From an uncultured Erysipelotrichaceae bacterium (GTDB lineage: Bacteria; Bacillota_I; Bacilli_A; Erysipelotrichales; Erysipelotrichaceae), in NCBI GenBank assembly GCA_900314345.1, contig OMUX01000335.1, positions 1 through 6,465 of the forward strand: DNA of 6,465 bases. Direction: 5' to 3'. The translations under genes and the position numbers were made by a program. Shown here piece by piece: positions 1 to 5,481 of the stretch; the stretch's first letter is position 1; the number at the start of each line of letters is the position of its first letter. The notes beneath the pieces are model-generated. The model made no database searches. It saw nothing but the letters and a program-made list of their open reading frames with translations, and was not told where the DNA came from.

Positions 1-180
1 CCAGAAGCCCGTGCCAAGATAGTTTCCTTTCTGCGAAAACACATCCACCAGAGCACCGTTTTCTATATTTTCCGATGCCTCGATGATCTCATCTTCATAT
101 ACCCAGGGATGTCCGTCCTTGATCCGGTTTTCCTGCTTCTTTGTGACTGTACTCCTTGGAAATGTTCTTTCCTGCTTCAT
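1..180 (-). CDS. Class I SAM-dependent rRNA methyltransferase, N-terminal PUA part (partial, runs off left edge)
   Basis: Only the first 60 codons are in the window; the frame is open to base 1. The protein begins MKQERTFPRSTVTKKQENRI and continues with a KDGHPWVYEDEI segment (residues 21-32), then a GALVDVFSQKGNYLGTGFW segment (42-60). The GHPWVf/y..EI motif followed by G.lvdv....G..lg.G.w/y is the hallmark of the PUA RNA-binding domain that opens RlmI/YwbD-type enzymes, which methylate a cytosine C5 in 23S rRNA using SAM. The catalytic Rossmann domain would lie outside the window. The ATG at 178-180 is preceded by GAGGAG at 190-195 with 9-nt spacing. It follows the transporter operon on the same strand but sits beyond a terminator, so it is probably a separate transcription unit. 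A weak extended -10 (TGCTACCAT, 205-213) could serve it; no good -35 was seen. The family call is confident from motifs; the exact substrate is inferred from the family. Confidence 0.82.
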   Translation of the reverse strand, partial: MKQERTFPRSTVTKKQENRIKDGHPWVYEDEIIEASENIENGALVDVFSQKGNYLGTGFW

Positions 181-230
181 GATAAACGACTCCTCTGCCA
201 AGCAATGGTAGCACATGGTTGTTTCTGACA

Positions 231-265
231 GAAAGAAAATACTGCATTGCGCAGTACTTTCCTTT
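231..265 (-). terminator. Intrinsic terminator at the end of the nucleoside transporter operon
   Basis: Read on the minus strand, a perfect 6-bp core (TACTGC / GCAGTA, 251-256 with 240-245) closes a 5-nt loop (246-250). After one mismatch the stem continues with the A/T-rich pairs 235-238 with 258-261, and beyond a second mismatch with 232-233. The 3' arm runs into a T-rich tract (TTTTCTTTCTG). It lies 12 nt past the stop codon of the last permease gene and before the next gene, as expected for an operon end. The stem is only moderately GC-rich, so efficiency may be partial. Confidence 0.65.
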
Positions 266-276
266 GTGATCTGTAA

Positions 277-1218
277 TTATCTGGTACCCTTGTCGTAGGG
301 GATGCCTTCTGCCTTCGGGGCAGCGGAATTCTTCGACGTGAATGCCAGGACGACAAGTGAGATGATGTAAGGCATCATGTTGTAGATCTTGGAATCGATA
401 TTCAGGGCACGCAGCCATGCAAAGCCGGAATACGTGTTGGAAAGAGCACGGAAGAATCCGAACAGCAATGCTGCACCGGCAATCTTCGTCGGCTTCCACT
501 GACCGAAGATCATAACAGCCAGAGCCAGGAATCCGAAACCGGCAACACCCATTTCAAACTTCCACTCAGATACACCGGCAGTGATATAGACAATGCCGCC
601 AAGACCGCCCAGCAGACCGGAAATCAGCACACCGGCCCAGCGCATCCTGTAGACATTGATACCGACGGAATCAGCAGCCTGTGGATTTTCACCGCAGGCT
701 CTTAAACGGAGGCCGAATTTCGTACGGTAGAGGACAATGTTGGCAAGAATCAGGGCAGCAACAGCCATGATCATGAACCAGTTGAACTCAAAGCCATTCA
801 TGTTGACGACCAGCAGCTTCTTCTGATCGATGTACTGCAGGGTTGTGGAGACATTGTTAGGATCCTTGGCAGAGTTGATGGATCTTACCAGGACCGTTGC
901 GACTGCTGTCGCAAGCAGGTTCATGGCGGTACCGATCAGAGTCTGGTCTGCCTTGAAGTTGATGCAGGCAACACCCAGCAGGACGGAATAGGCAATGCCG
1001 AACAGGATAGCCCATACCGTGACTTTGAGAACCATCACACCGGCAGCGACATCAGCAGAAGTGTTGTTCATGGCAAGAGCTCCGCCAAGGGCACCCATGA
1101 CCATGATTCCTTCCAGACCCAGGTTGATGACGCCGGAATGTTCAGAGAAGCAGCCGCCCAGTGCGACAAGCATCAGCACGGATGCGAAGATCAATGTGTA
1201 CTGAATTAACAGCGTCAT
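277..1218 (-). CDS. nupQ: Nucleoside ABC transporter permease (NupQ/YufQ-type, BPD_transp_2)
   Basis: This 313-residue integral membrane protein is the second, shorter permease of a BMP-type nucleoside importer; it pairs with the product of the upstream gene to form the transmembrane channel. It has about eight hydrophobic segments, roughly residues 5-22, 34-50, 64-87, 94-112, 146-164, 194-214, 225-240 and 281-295. The N-terminal SEHSGVINLGLEGIMVMGA stretch (25-43) is the family signature. The loop at about 165-195 (RTKFGLRLRACGENPQAADS) is the cytoplasmic coupling region that docks on the ATPase. The C-terminal EGIPYDKGTR tail also resembles NupQ relatives. The ATG at 1216-1218 overlaps the upstream permease stop in an ATGA, and AAGGAGG lies 9 nt away (1228-1234), so translation is coupled and the start is secure. 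It is the last gene of the operon, with a terminator just after it. Homology is clear; the exact nucleoside range cannot be read from sequence. Confidence 0.93.
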   Translation of the reverse strand: MTLLIQYTLIFASVLMLVALGGCFSEHSGVINLGLEGIMVMGALGGALAMNNTSADVAAGVMVLKVTVWAILFGIAYSVLLGVACINFKADQTLIGTAMNLLATAVATVLVRSINSAKDPNNVSTTLQYIDQKKLLVVNMNGFEFNWFMIMAVAALILANIVLYRTKFGLRLRACGENPQAADSVGINVYRMRWAGVLISGLLGGLGGIVYITAGVSEWKFEMGVAGFGFLALAVMIFGQWKPTKIAGAALLFGFFRALSNTYSGFAWLRALNIDSKIYNMMPYIISLVVLAFTSKNSAAPKAEGIPYDKGTR

Positions 1219-2360
1219 GCGTTCTTCCCTCCTTCTTCCTTCTTTTCCGCCTGGAGTTTCTTTTCCTCACGGGCTGCAATGCTCTTGTTCATGGTGTACT
1301 TGAAGAACAGAACGAAGCCGCAGAGATAGATGATGACGGAAGACATCAGATCAGAGATCTGGGAAGGATAGATGGACTTGTCGATGAGGGCACCGCCGTC
1401 CGTAATGTGCTGGATGAAGTAGGAAGCGAAGATCGTGCCGATCGGATTCAGTCCGCCCAGGAAGGTTGCGGCAATGCCGTTGAATCCCATGCCTGGAACG
1501 GAAGTCTGTGTTGTAGACCATTTCTGATAACCGGAAAGGAACAGGAATGCTGCACCTAGTCCTGCAAGGGCACCGCCGATGGCCATTGTAACGATGATGT
1601 TCTGCTTTTCCTTCATACCGGCATACTTTGCGGCATCCTTGTTATAACCCGTAGCAATCAGCTCATAGCCAAACTTTGTCTTGTTCAGCACGACCCATAC
1701 CAGAATGGCAATGATAATAGCCAGCGGCACAGCAATCGTGACCGTTGCGTTGTTGGAGAACAGCTTGTCAAGGCCCGCATTCGGCAGCACGGACCCAGGG
1801 CTTGTGGCGACGAGATCCTTTGTATACGGGGATGCGCTGTCCTTGACGGCGTCTGCGGTGAGGATCATGTTTGCAAAGTACAATGTGATCCAGTTCAGCA
1901 TAATGCCGGAAATGACTTCGTTGACGTTGCGGTAGGCCTTCAGGGCACCGGTGATCACACCAAGCAGGGCACCTGCAAGCATGGCAAGGATCAGACATAC
2001 AAACCAGTTTGCATGCCATGCCAGTGCTGCATACAGTGCAGCAGCGGCACCTGCTTCATACTGTCCGGCAGCGCCGATGTTGAACAGGCCGACCTTATAG
2101 CAGAAGCAGATGGACAGTGCGCACATCAGAAGCGGTGCAGTCTTGACAAGTGTATTGCCCAGCACTTTGAGACGTGCCGGTGCGGTAGGTCTTGTCATCC
2201 AGTTCAGGAAGATGGTCCTGATGGCACTGCCTGCCCCTTCCGCATTGATGAGCATCAGAACGATCCAGCCGATCAGGAAGCCCAGCAGGATGCAGATGAG
2301 GGATGAGAGAATGGTCTGTACTGCAGGCTTCTTCAAGAAGCTTTCCTTTGTCTTGTCCAT
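1215..2360 (-). CDS. nupP: Nucleoside ABC transporter permease (NupP/YufP-type, BPD_transp_2)
   Basis: This 381-residue integral membrane permease is the larger partner in the heterodimeric channel of the nucleoside importer. After a short cytoplasmic lead (MDKTKESFLKK) there is a transmembrane helix at 15-38, then an extracellular stretch and further helices, at about 70-88, 104-140, 150-168, 206-225, 255-277, 293-315 and 337-355. Family landmarks are KVGLFNIGAAGQYEAGA (89-105), NEVISGIMLNWI (147-158), the coupling loop around GYNKDAAKYAGMKEKQ (238-253) and GMGFNGIAATFLGGLNPIGT (290-309). The C-terminal tail (about 363-381) is charged and rich in Lys and Glu. The frame stays open 36 codons further upstream, to 2468, but that extension lies inside the ATPase gene. 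The ATG at 2358-2360 has AAGGAGG 9 nt away (2370-2376) and gives the usual family length, so I chose it. It starts 4 nt after the ATPase stop and ends overlapping the next permease by 4 nt. Confidence 0.94.
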   Translation of the reverse strand: MDKTKESFLKKPAVQTILSSLICILLGFLIGWIVLMLINAEGAGSAIRTIFLNWMTRPTAPARLKVLGNTLVKTAPLLMCALSICFCYKVGLFNIGAAGQYEAGAAAALYAALAWHANWFVCLILAMLAGALLGVITGALKAYRNVNEVISGIMLNWITLYFANMILTADAVKDSASPYTKDLVATSPGSVLPNAGLDKLFSNNATVTIAVPLAIIIAILVWVVLNKTKFGYELIATGYNKDAAKYAGMKEKQNIIVTMAIGGALAGLGAAFLFLSGYQKWSTTQTSVPGMGFNGIAATFLGGLNPIGTIFASYFIQHITDGGALIDKSIYPSQISDLMSSVIIYLCGFVLFFKYTMNKSIAAREEKKLQAEKKEEGGKNA

Positions 2361-2364
2361 CTCC

Positions 2365-3915
2365 TTACGCCTCCTTCCTGTCATCGCGCTTTGCACCGGA
2401 CATGTAGAGACCAAGCTCTTCCGGTGTAGTCTTCTTCGGATCCAGTTCGCCGACGATCTCGCCTTCATACATCACAAGGATCCTGTCGGAAACATTCATG
2501 ACTTCCTCAAGCTCCAAGGAGACCAGCAGTACGGCTGCACCGTTGTCACGGTCTGCAACCAGCTGCTTGTGTATATATTCGATGGCACCGACATCCAGGC
2601 CTCTGGTCGGCTGCACGGCGATCAGCAGTTTGTGCTGCTTGTCCAGCTCACGGGCAACAATCGCTTTCTGCTGGTTGCCGCCGGACATGGAGCGTGCGAT
2701 GGTTGCGGCCCCCTGGCCGGAACGGACATCGTACTGCTCGATCAGCTTGTTGGCATAGCTGCGGATGTTTGCCTTCTTCAGGAATCCGCTCTTCGAAGTG
2801 AATTCCGGTTCGTAATAGCGTTCCAGAACCATGTTGTAGTCAAGTGGATAATCAAGCACCAGACCATGTTTCTGACGATCTTCCGGAATATGGGAAAGAT
2901 ACTGGCTGCGTTCGCGGATCGGAGCATTGCTCAGATCCTTGCCGCATACTTCAACCTTACCGGAAACCAGCGGTTCCAGTCCGCTTAATCCATATACCAG
3001 TTCCGTCTGTCCGTTGCCGTCGATTCCGGCAATACATACAATCTCACCGGCATGGACATCGAAGGACACATGCTTGACCGCGTTGTTCTTGTGCATCTTG
3101 GAGGCCACGGTCATGTCTTCGACATGCAGGACTGTTTCCTTCGGCTGTGCAGGCGTCTTGTCCACAACCAGCTGGACAGGTCTTCCGACCATCATCCTGG
3201 AAAGTTCCTCAGCTGTTGTGTCCTTGACATTCACCGTACCAATGTACTTGCCTCTGCGCAGGACACTGACTCTGTCTGCCACTTCCATGATTTCATTCAG
3301 CTTGTGTGAGATGAAAAGAATTGACTTGCCTTCCTTGGCAAGATTCTTCATGATCTGCATGAGATCCTCGATCTCCTGTGGTGTAAGGACTGCCGTAGGC
3401 TCATCGAAGATCAGAATGTCATTGTCCCTGTAGAGCATCTTGAGGATTTCGGTTCTCTGCTGCATACCGACGGTGATGTCGGAAATCAGTGCATCCGGGT
3501 CAACCTTGAGGCCGTACTTTTCCGATAGTGCGAGTACCTTTTTACGTGCCTCATCCTTCTGCAGGATGCCGTTCTTTGTTGTCTCCACGCCCAGGATGAT
3601 GTTATCCAGGACGCTGAAGCACTGCACCAGCTTGAAGTGCTGGTGCACCATACCGATGCCTAATGCATTGGCATCATTCGGATCCTTGATCTGGACTTCC
3701 TTGCCATCCTTCTTGATGATGCCTTCCTCTGCCTGGTACAGGCCGAACAGCACGGACATCAGTGTTGACTTTCCGGCACCGTTCTCACCGAGAAGCGCAT
3801 GGATCTCGCCCTTCTTCAGCTGCAGGGTAATGTCATCATTGGCAATGATTCCGGGGAACCGCTTGGTGATATGCAGCATCTCTATCGCATAGGGAGCTGC
3901 TGTCTCTTCTGCCAT
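2365..3915 (-). CDS. nupO: Nucleoside ABC transporter ATPase with two fused NBDs (NupO/YufO-type)
   Basis: This 516-residue cytoplasmic ATPase powers the importer and carries two ABC domains in one chain. NBD1: Walker A GENGAGKS (43-50), Q-loop in HQHF (91-94), signature ITVGMQQR (147-154), Walker B ILIFDEPTA (167-175) with the catalytic Glu, and switch His204. NBD2: the P-loop is degenerate, GIDGNGQT (297-304) without the Lys; the signature SGGNQQK (411-417) is good; and Walker B LLIAVQPTRGLD (430-441) has Gln in place of the catalytic Glu. Such asymmetry is typical of this subfamily and does not suggest decay. In-frame Met codons occur at 3933, 3921 and 3915. Only the last has a well-placed Shine-Dalgarno (AAGGAG, 8-nt spacing), and it gives a start MAEETAAPYAIEMLHITKRF close to known relatives. 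The gene sits between the binding-protein gene, across a 164-nt regulatory gap, and the permeases (4-nt gap). Confidence 0.95.
   Translation of the reverse strand: MAEETAAPYAIEMLHITKRFPGIIANDDITLQLKKGEIHALLGENGAGKSTLMSVLFGLYQAEEGIIKKDGKEVQIKDPNDANALGIGMVHQHFKLVQCFSVLDNIILGVETTKNGILQKDEARKKVLALSEKYGLKVDPDALISDITVGMQQRTEILKMLYRDNDILIFDEPTAVLTPQEIEDLMQIMKNLAKEGKSILFISHKLNEIMEVADRVSVLRRGKYIGTVNVKDTTAEELSRMMVGRPVQLVVDKTPAQPKETVLHVEDMTVASKMHKNNAVKHVSFDVHAGEIVCIAGIDGNGQTELVYGLSGLEPLVSGKVEVCGKDLSNAPIRERSQYLSHIPEDRQKHGLVLDYPLDYNMVLERYYEPEFTSKSGFLKKANIRSYANKLIEQYDVRSGQGAATIARSMSGGNQQKAIVARELDKQHKLLIAVQPTRGLDVGAIEYIHKQLVADRDNGAAVLLVSLELEEVMNVSDRILVMYEGEIVGELDPKKTTPEELGLYMSGAKRDDRKEA
2370..2376 (-). promoter_or_regulatory. 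Ribosome binding site that fixes the nupP start
   Basis: On the minus strand this reads AAGGAGG, exactly 9 nt before the ATG at 2358-2360. It lies within the last codons of the ATPase gene, so ribosomes finishing the ATPase are handed to the permease. It argues against the longer upstream start in the same frame, which has no comparable site. Confidence 0.8.
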
Positions 3916-3923
3916 GATCATTT

Positions 3924-3929
3924 CTCCTT
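3924..3929 (-). promoter_or_regulatory. Ribosome binding site that decides the nupO start
   Basis: AAGGAG on the minus strand lies 8 nt before the ATG at 3913-3915. The alternative ATG at 3919-3921 would be only 2 nt from this site. The one at 3931-3933 lies upstream of it, has no site of its own and would leave only about a 10-nt leader from the promoter candidate. Confidence 0.75.
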
Positions 3930-3949
3930 CCATAGGTTCGTTAGTACTT

Positions 3950-3978
3950 ATTATATACGATCACCGTGAAAAGAAAAT
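3950..3978 (-). promoter_or_regulatory. Internal promoter candidate upstream of the ATPase/permease genes
   Basis: A perfect -10 hexamer TATAAT (minus strand, 3950-3955) sits within TATATAATAAG. The -35 at 17-nt spacing (3973-3978, ATTTTC) is poor; a 16-nt spacing gives TTTTCT, also weak. Transcription would start near 3943, about 28 nt ahead of the chosen ATG. A weak -35 with a nearby cre-like site fits a regulated promoter, possibly one helped by an activator. The element follows a strong terminator, so it would supply transcript to the ATPase and permeases independently of the binding-protein gene. Confidence 0.55.
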
Positions 3979-3985
3979 AAATTCA

Positions 3986-3999
3986 TCTAAGCGCTTACA
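3986..3999. promoter_or_regulatory. cre-like operator (CcpA catabolite control)
   Basis: The plus strand reads TCTAAGCGCTTACA, with a perfect TAAGCGCTTA core palindrome (3988-3997). Against the Bacillota cre consensus TGWAANCGNTNWCA there is a single mismatch on either strand. It lies in the gap between the binding-protein terminator and the internal promoter, centred about 50 nt upstream of the expected start. That position could activate, as at some CcpA-activated promoters, or could block read-through from upstream. The site is seen in the sequence; its function is inferred. Confidence 0.55.
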
Positions 4000-4020
4000 A
4001 AGCTTTTGCTCAGACATAAA

Positions 4021-4065
4021 CATAAATAAAAAAGACAGATACTTCGATGAGGAAGTACCTGTCTT
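4021..4065 (-). terminator. Strong intrinsic terminator/attenuating hairpin between binding-protein and ATPase genes
   Basis: On the minus strand the arms 4052-4065 and 4032-4045 pair over 14 bp with a 6-nt loop (4046-4051), followed by TTTTTTTATTTATG. The only non-Watson-Crick pair (4039 with 4058) is a G-U wobble in the minus-strand transcript but an A-C mismatch on the other strand, so the hairpin is oriented for minus-strand transcription. It begins 14 nt after the binding-protein stop. It would cap most transcripts after the binding-protein gene and protect their 3' end, with some read-through into the ATPase genes. Confidence 0.9.
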
Positions 4066-4079
4066 CGGTAATTCAGCGA

Positions 4080-5282
4080 TTAACCCTTGATGGAACCCTG
4101 ATCGTCAACAGTGACTGTTGTTACAGCAGGCATTGCTTCAGTGTTGTTGTCGACCTTGATCTCACCGGAATGGAGCTTGGCAACCAGTGCCTTATAGTCA
4201 TCCTGTGTGAAGCCGTCAGCCCACTGTGTGTCATCCGGGAGCTGTACATAGTTCTCGGAAGGATCATCGGAGATGATGCCGAGGTTCTCGATCTTGCCGC
4301 TGTAATCAGCCCACTTGCCATCCTTGATTGCGGAAAGCAGTGTGTTGACTGTTGCTGCCAGACCCTTCATAGCGGAAGTAACTGTGATGCCATCGCCGTA
4401 AGCGCCATCGATTGTACCCTTCTGGTCAACATCGACACCGATGACCTTGCCGCCTGTCTTGACTGCTGCTTCTGCTGCAGAGCTGTAGATGCCGCCGCCG
4501 CAAGCGAAGACGATCTCTGTGCCGCCCTGGTACCATGTATCCATGACAGCAGTGATATCAGCATCGCCGAAGAACTGTCCGCCATAGACGTAGTTGATGG
4601 AAACATCTGTCAGGCCAAGCTCAGCAGCTGCTGCATCAGCACCCTGGACATAGCCGAAGCCATAACGGATAACTGCCGGAACAGCCATGCCGCCGAGGAA
4701 GCCGAGCTTCTTGTAGCCAAGCTTGACTGCTGCATAACCAGCCATGTAGCCGGCGAGCTCTTCCTGGTAAATAGCAGAGTAGACATTCGGCTGGGAAGCT
4801 GTCCAGTTCTCTGTGCCGCTTGCTGTATCCAGATCATACTGGGAAACATCGAGAGCGACGAACTTGACATCCGGATAAAGCGGAGCTTCATCAACGATTG
4901 CCTTTGCGAATGCATAGCCAGGCATTACAACGACGTTGTAGCCTTCGGAAACTGCCTGGTCAATGGATGCCTCACGGTCAGCATCTGCATCAGTTGCCGG
5001 CTTGTAGTAGTTGAACTCAAGTCCGTTGTCTTCAGCGAACTTCTTGCAAGCCTCGTAGGTTGTCTGGTTGAAGGACTGGTCAGTGATATCACCATAGTCA
5101 GTGACCATTGCAACCTTCATGTCGGTTGTTTCAGCAGCTGCTGCCTCTGTGGATGCGGCTGCTTCAGTAGATGCGGCTGCCTCAGTGGAAGCTGCAGCAG
5201 AACTTGCTGCAGAGCTGCTTCCGCAGGCTGCCAGGCTCAGAGCCATTAATCCGGCAAGAGCCATAGACATAAACTTCTTCAT
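4080..5282 (-). CDS. bmpA: BMP-family nucleoside-binding lipoprotein (BmpA/NupN/PnrA type)
   Basis: This 400-residue extracytoplasmic substrate-binding lipoprotein delivers nucleosides to the permeases. Residues 1-19 form a type II signal peptide with lipobox LAAC; Cys20 would be lipidated and anchored. Residues 21-53 are a Ser/Ala/Thr/Glu linker with three tandem six-residue units. The PBP1-like BMP fold follows: a first strand at VAMVTDYGDITDQSFNQ (57-73), YQEELAGYMAGY (172-183), LGFLGGMAVPAVIRYGFGYVQG (193-214), and the signature FACGGGIYSSAAEAAVKTGGKVIGVDVDQ (259-287). These motifs are typical of purine/pyrimidine nucleoside binders of the PnrA group. The ATG at 5280-5282 has GGAGG (5296-5300) at a long 13-nt spacing. 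It is the first gene of the transporter operon, with its own promoter candidate and palindrome upstream and a strong terminator after it, which should make it the most abundant product. Ligand preference is inferred from the family and neighbours. Confidence 0.95.
   Translation of the reverse strand: MKKFMSMALAGLMALSLAACGSSSAASSAAASTEAAASTEAAASTEAAAAETTDMKVAMVTDYGDITDQSFNQTTYEACKKFAEDNGLEFNYYKPATDADADREASIDQAVSEGYNVVVMPGYAFAKAIVDEAPLYPDVKFVALDVSQYDLDTASGTENWTASQPNVYSAIYQEELAGYMAGYAAVKLGYKKLGFLGGMAVPAVIRYGFGYVQGADAAAAELGLTDVSINYVYGGQFFGDADITAVMDTWYQGGTEIVFACGGGIYSSAAEAAVKTGGKVIGVDVDQKGTIDGAYGDGITVTSAMKGLAATVNTLLSAIKDGKWADYSGKIENLGIISDDPSENYVQLPDDTQWADGFTQDDYKALVAKLHSGEIKVDNNTEAMPAVTTVTVDDQGSIKG
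5140..5193 (-). repeat. Three tandem 18-bp units encoding the lipoprotein linker
   Basis: Units 5140-5157, 5158-5175 and 5176-5193 are near-identical, differing at a few positions, and stay in frame. On the minus strand they encode an Ala-Ser-Thr-Glu-Ala-Ala type hexapeptide three times, just after the lipidated cysteine. The stretch forms a flexible, low-complexity spacer between membrane anchor and binding domain. Multiples of 18 bp keep the frame, so copy number could vary between strains without damage. Confidence 0.8.
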
Positions 5283-5330
5283 CGAAATTTACTTTCCTCC
5301 CCGGCGGTTTCTTTTACCACCGCTTTCTGT

Positions 5331-5359
5331 ATTGTAATGTCAGTCGGAGTTGTTTGCAA
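5331..5359 (-). promoter_or_regulatory. Promoter candidate for the binding-protein gene and transporter operon
   Basis: On the minus strand, -35 TTGCAA (5354-5359, 4 of 6 matches to TTGACA) and -10 TACAAT (5331-5336, 5 of 6) are separated by exactly 17 nt. Transcription would start near 5324, leaving a leader of about 40 nt. That is too short for a riboswitch aptamer, and I saw none. The leader holds only a weak GC hairpin (about 5302-5322) just before the Shine-Dalgarno site. Confidence 0.65.
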
Positions 5360-5363
5360 ACAA
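5350..5363. promoter_or_regulatory. Perfect 14-bp palindrome over the -35, probable operator
   Basis: TTGTTTGCAAACAA is a perfect inverted repeat with a central GC, and it contains the whole -35 hexamer of the binding-protein promoter. A dimeric repressor bound here would exclude RNA polymerase. The style resembles sites of LacI- or GntR-type regulators, but no regulator gene is in the window and I cannot name the factor. The gap 5283-5481 holds no other gene that I can support. Confidence 0.5.
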
Positions 5364-5481
5364 TCGCGTGAAGTTGACATAAAATCTTTGTTAAGCGCAG
5401 CGGGGAAAATCAATATCGTAGCCAGAAGAAGCCCTTATTCCCGCCGGTATGCAGCACATTCTGCCGTTTCATTTCCCGGAA

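Noticed and set aside
2361..2468. 36-codon N-terminal extension of the NupP permease into the ATPase gene
   Set aside because: The extension is Arg/Ser-rich, out of keeping with the family, and lacks a ribosome site, while the ATG at 2360 has an excellent one.
2110..2988. A 292-codon open frame on the plus strand, opposite the ATPase and permease genes
   Set aside because: It spans two conserved genes antisense, has no ribosome site and shows no recognisable domain; it is a shadow of their codon use.
4047..5249. A 400-codon open frame on the plus strand, opposite the binding-protein gene
   Set aside because: It is the mirror of a highly codon-biased gene that avoids codons giving stops on the other strand. 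Its product is an implausible Cys/Ser/Ile-rich chain, its ATG lies inside the terminator hairpin, and it has no ribosome site.
5283..5330. Riboswitch (e.g. purine-sensing) in the leader of the operon
   Set aside because: The leader from the likely start to the ATG is about 40 nt, with only a weak 5-bp hairpin; no aptamer core was seen.
5374..5402. TTGACA-like hexamer on the plus strand as a divergent promoter
   Set aside because: No -10 hexamer occurs at 16-18 nt spacing and no plus-strand gene follows.
5391..5404. Second cre-like site (TTAAGCGCAGCG) upstream of the binding-protein gene
   Set aside because: Only the left half matches; the other half fails the consensus at several positions.
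5410..5481. Terminator after the DUF4143 ATPase gene
   Set aside because: Some imperfect inverted repeats (for example ATTCC with GGAAT, and GCAG with CTGC) can fold, but there is no U-tract after them.
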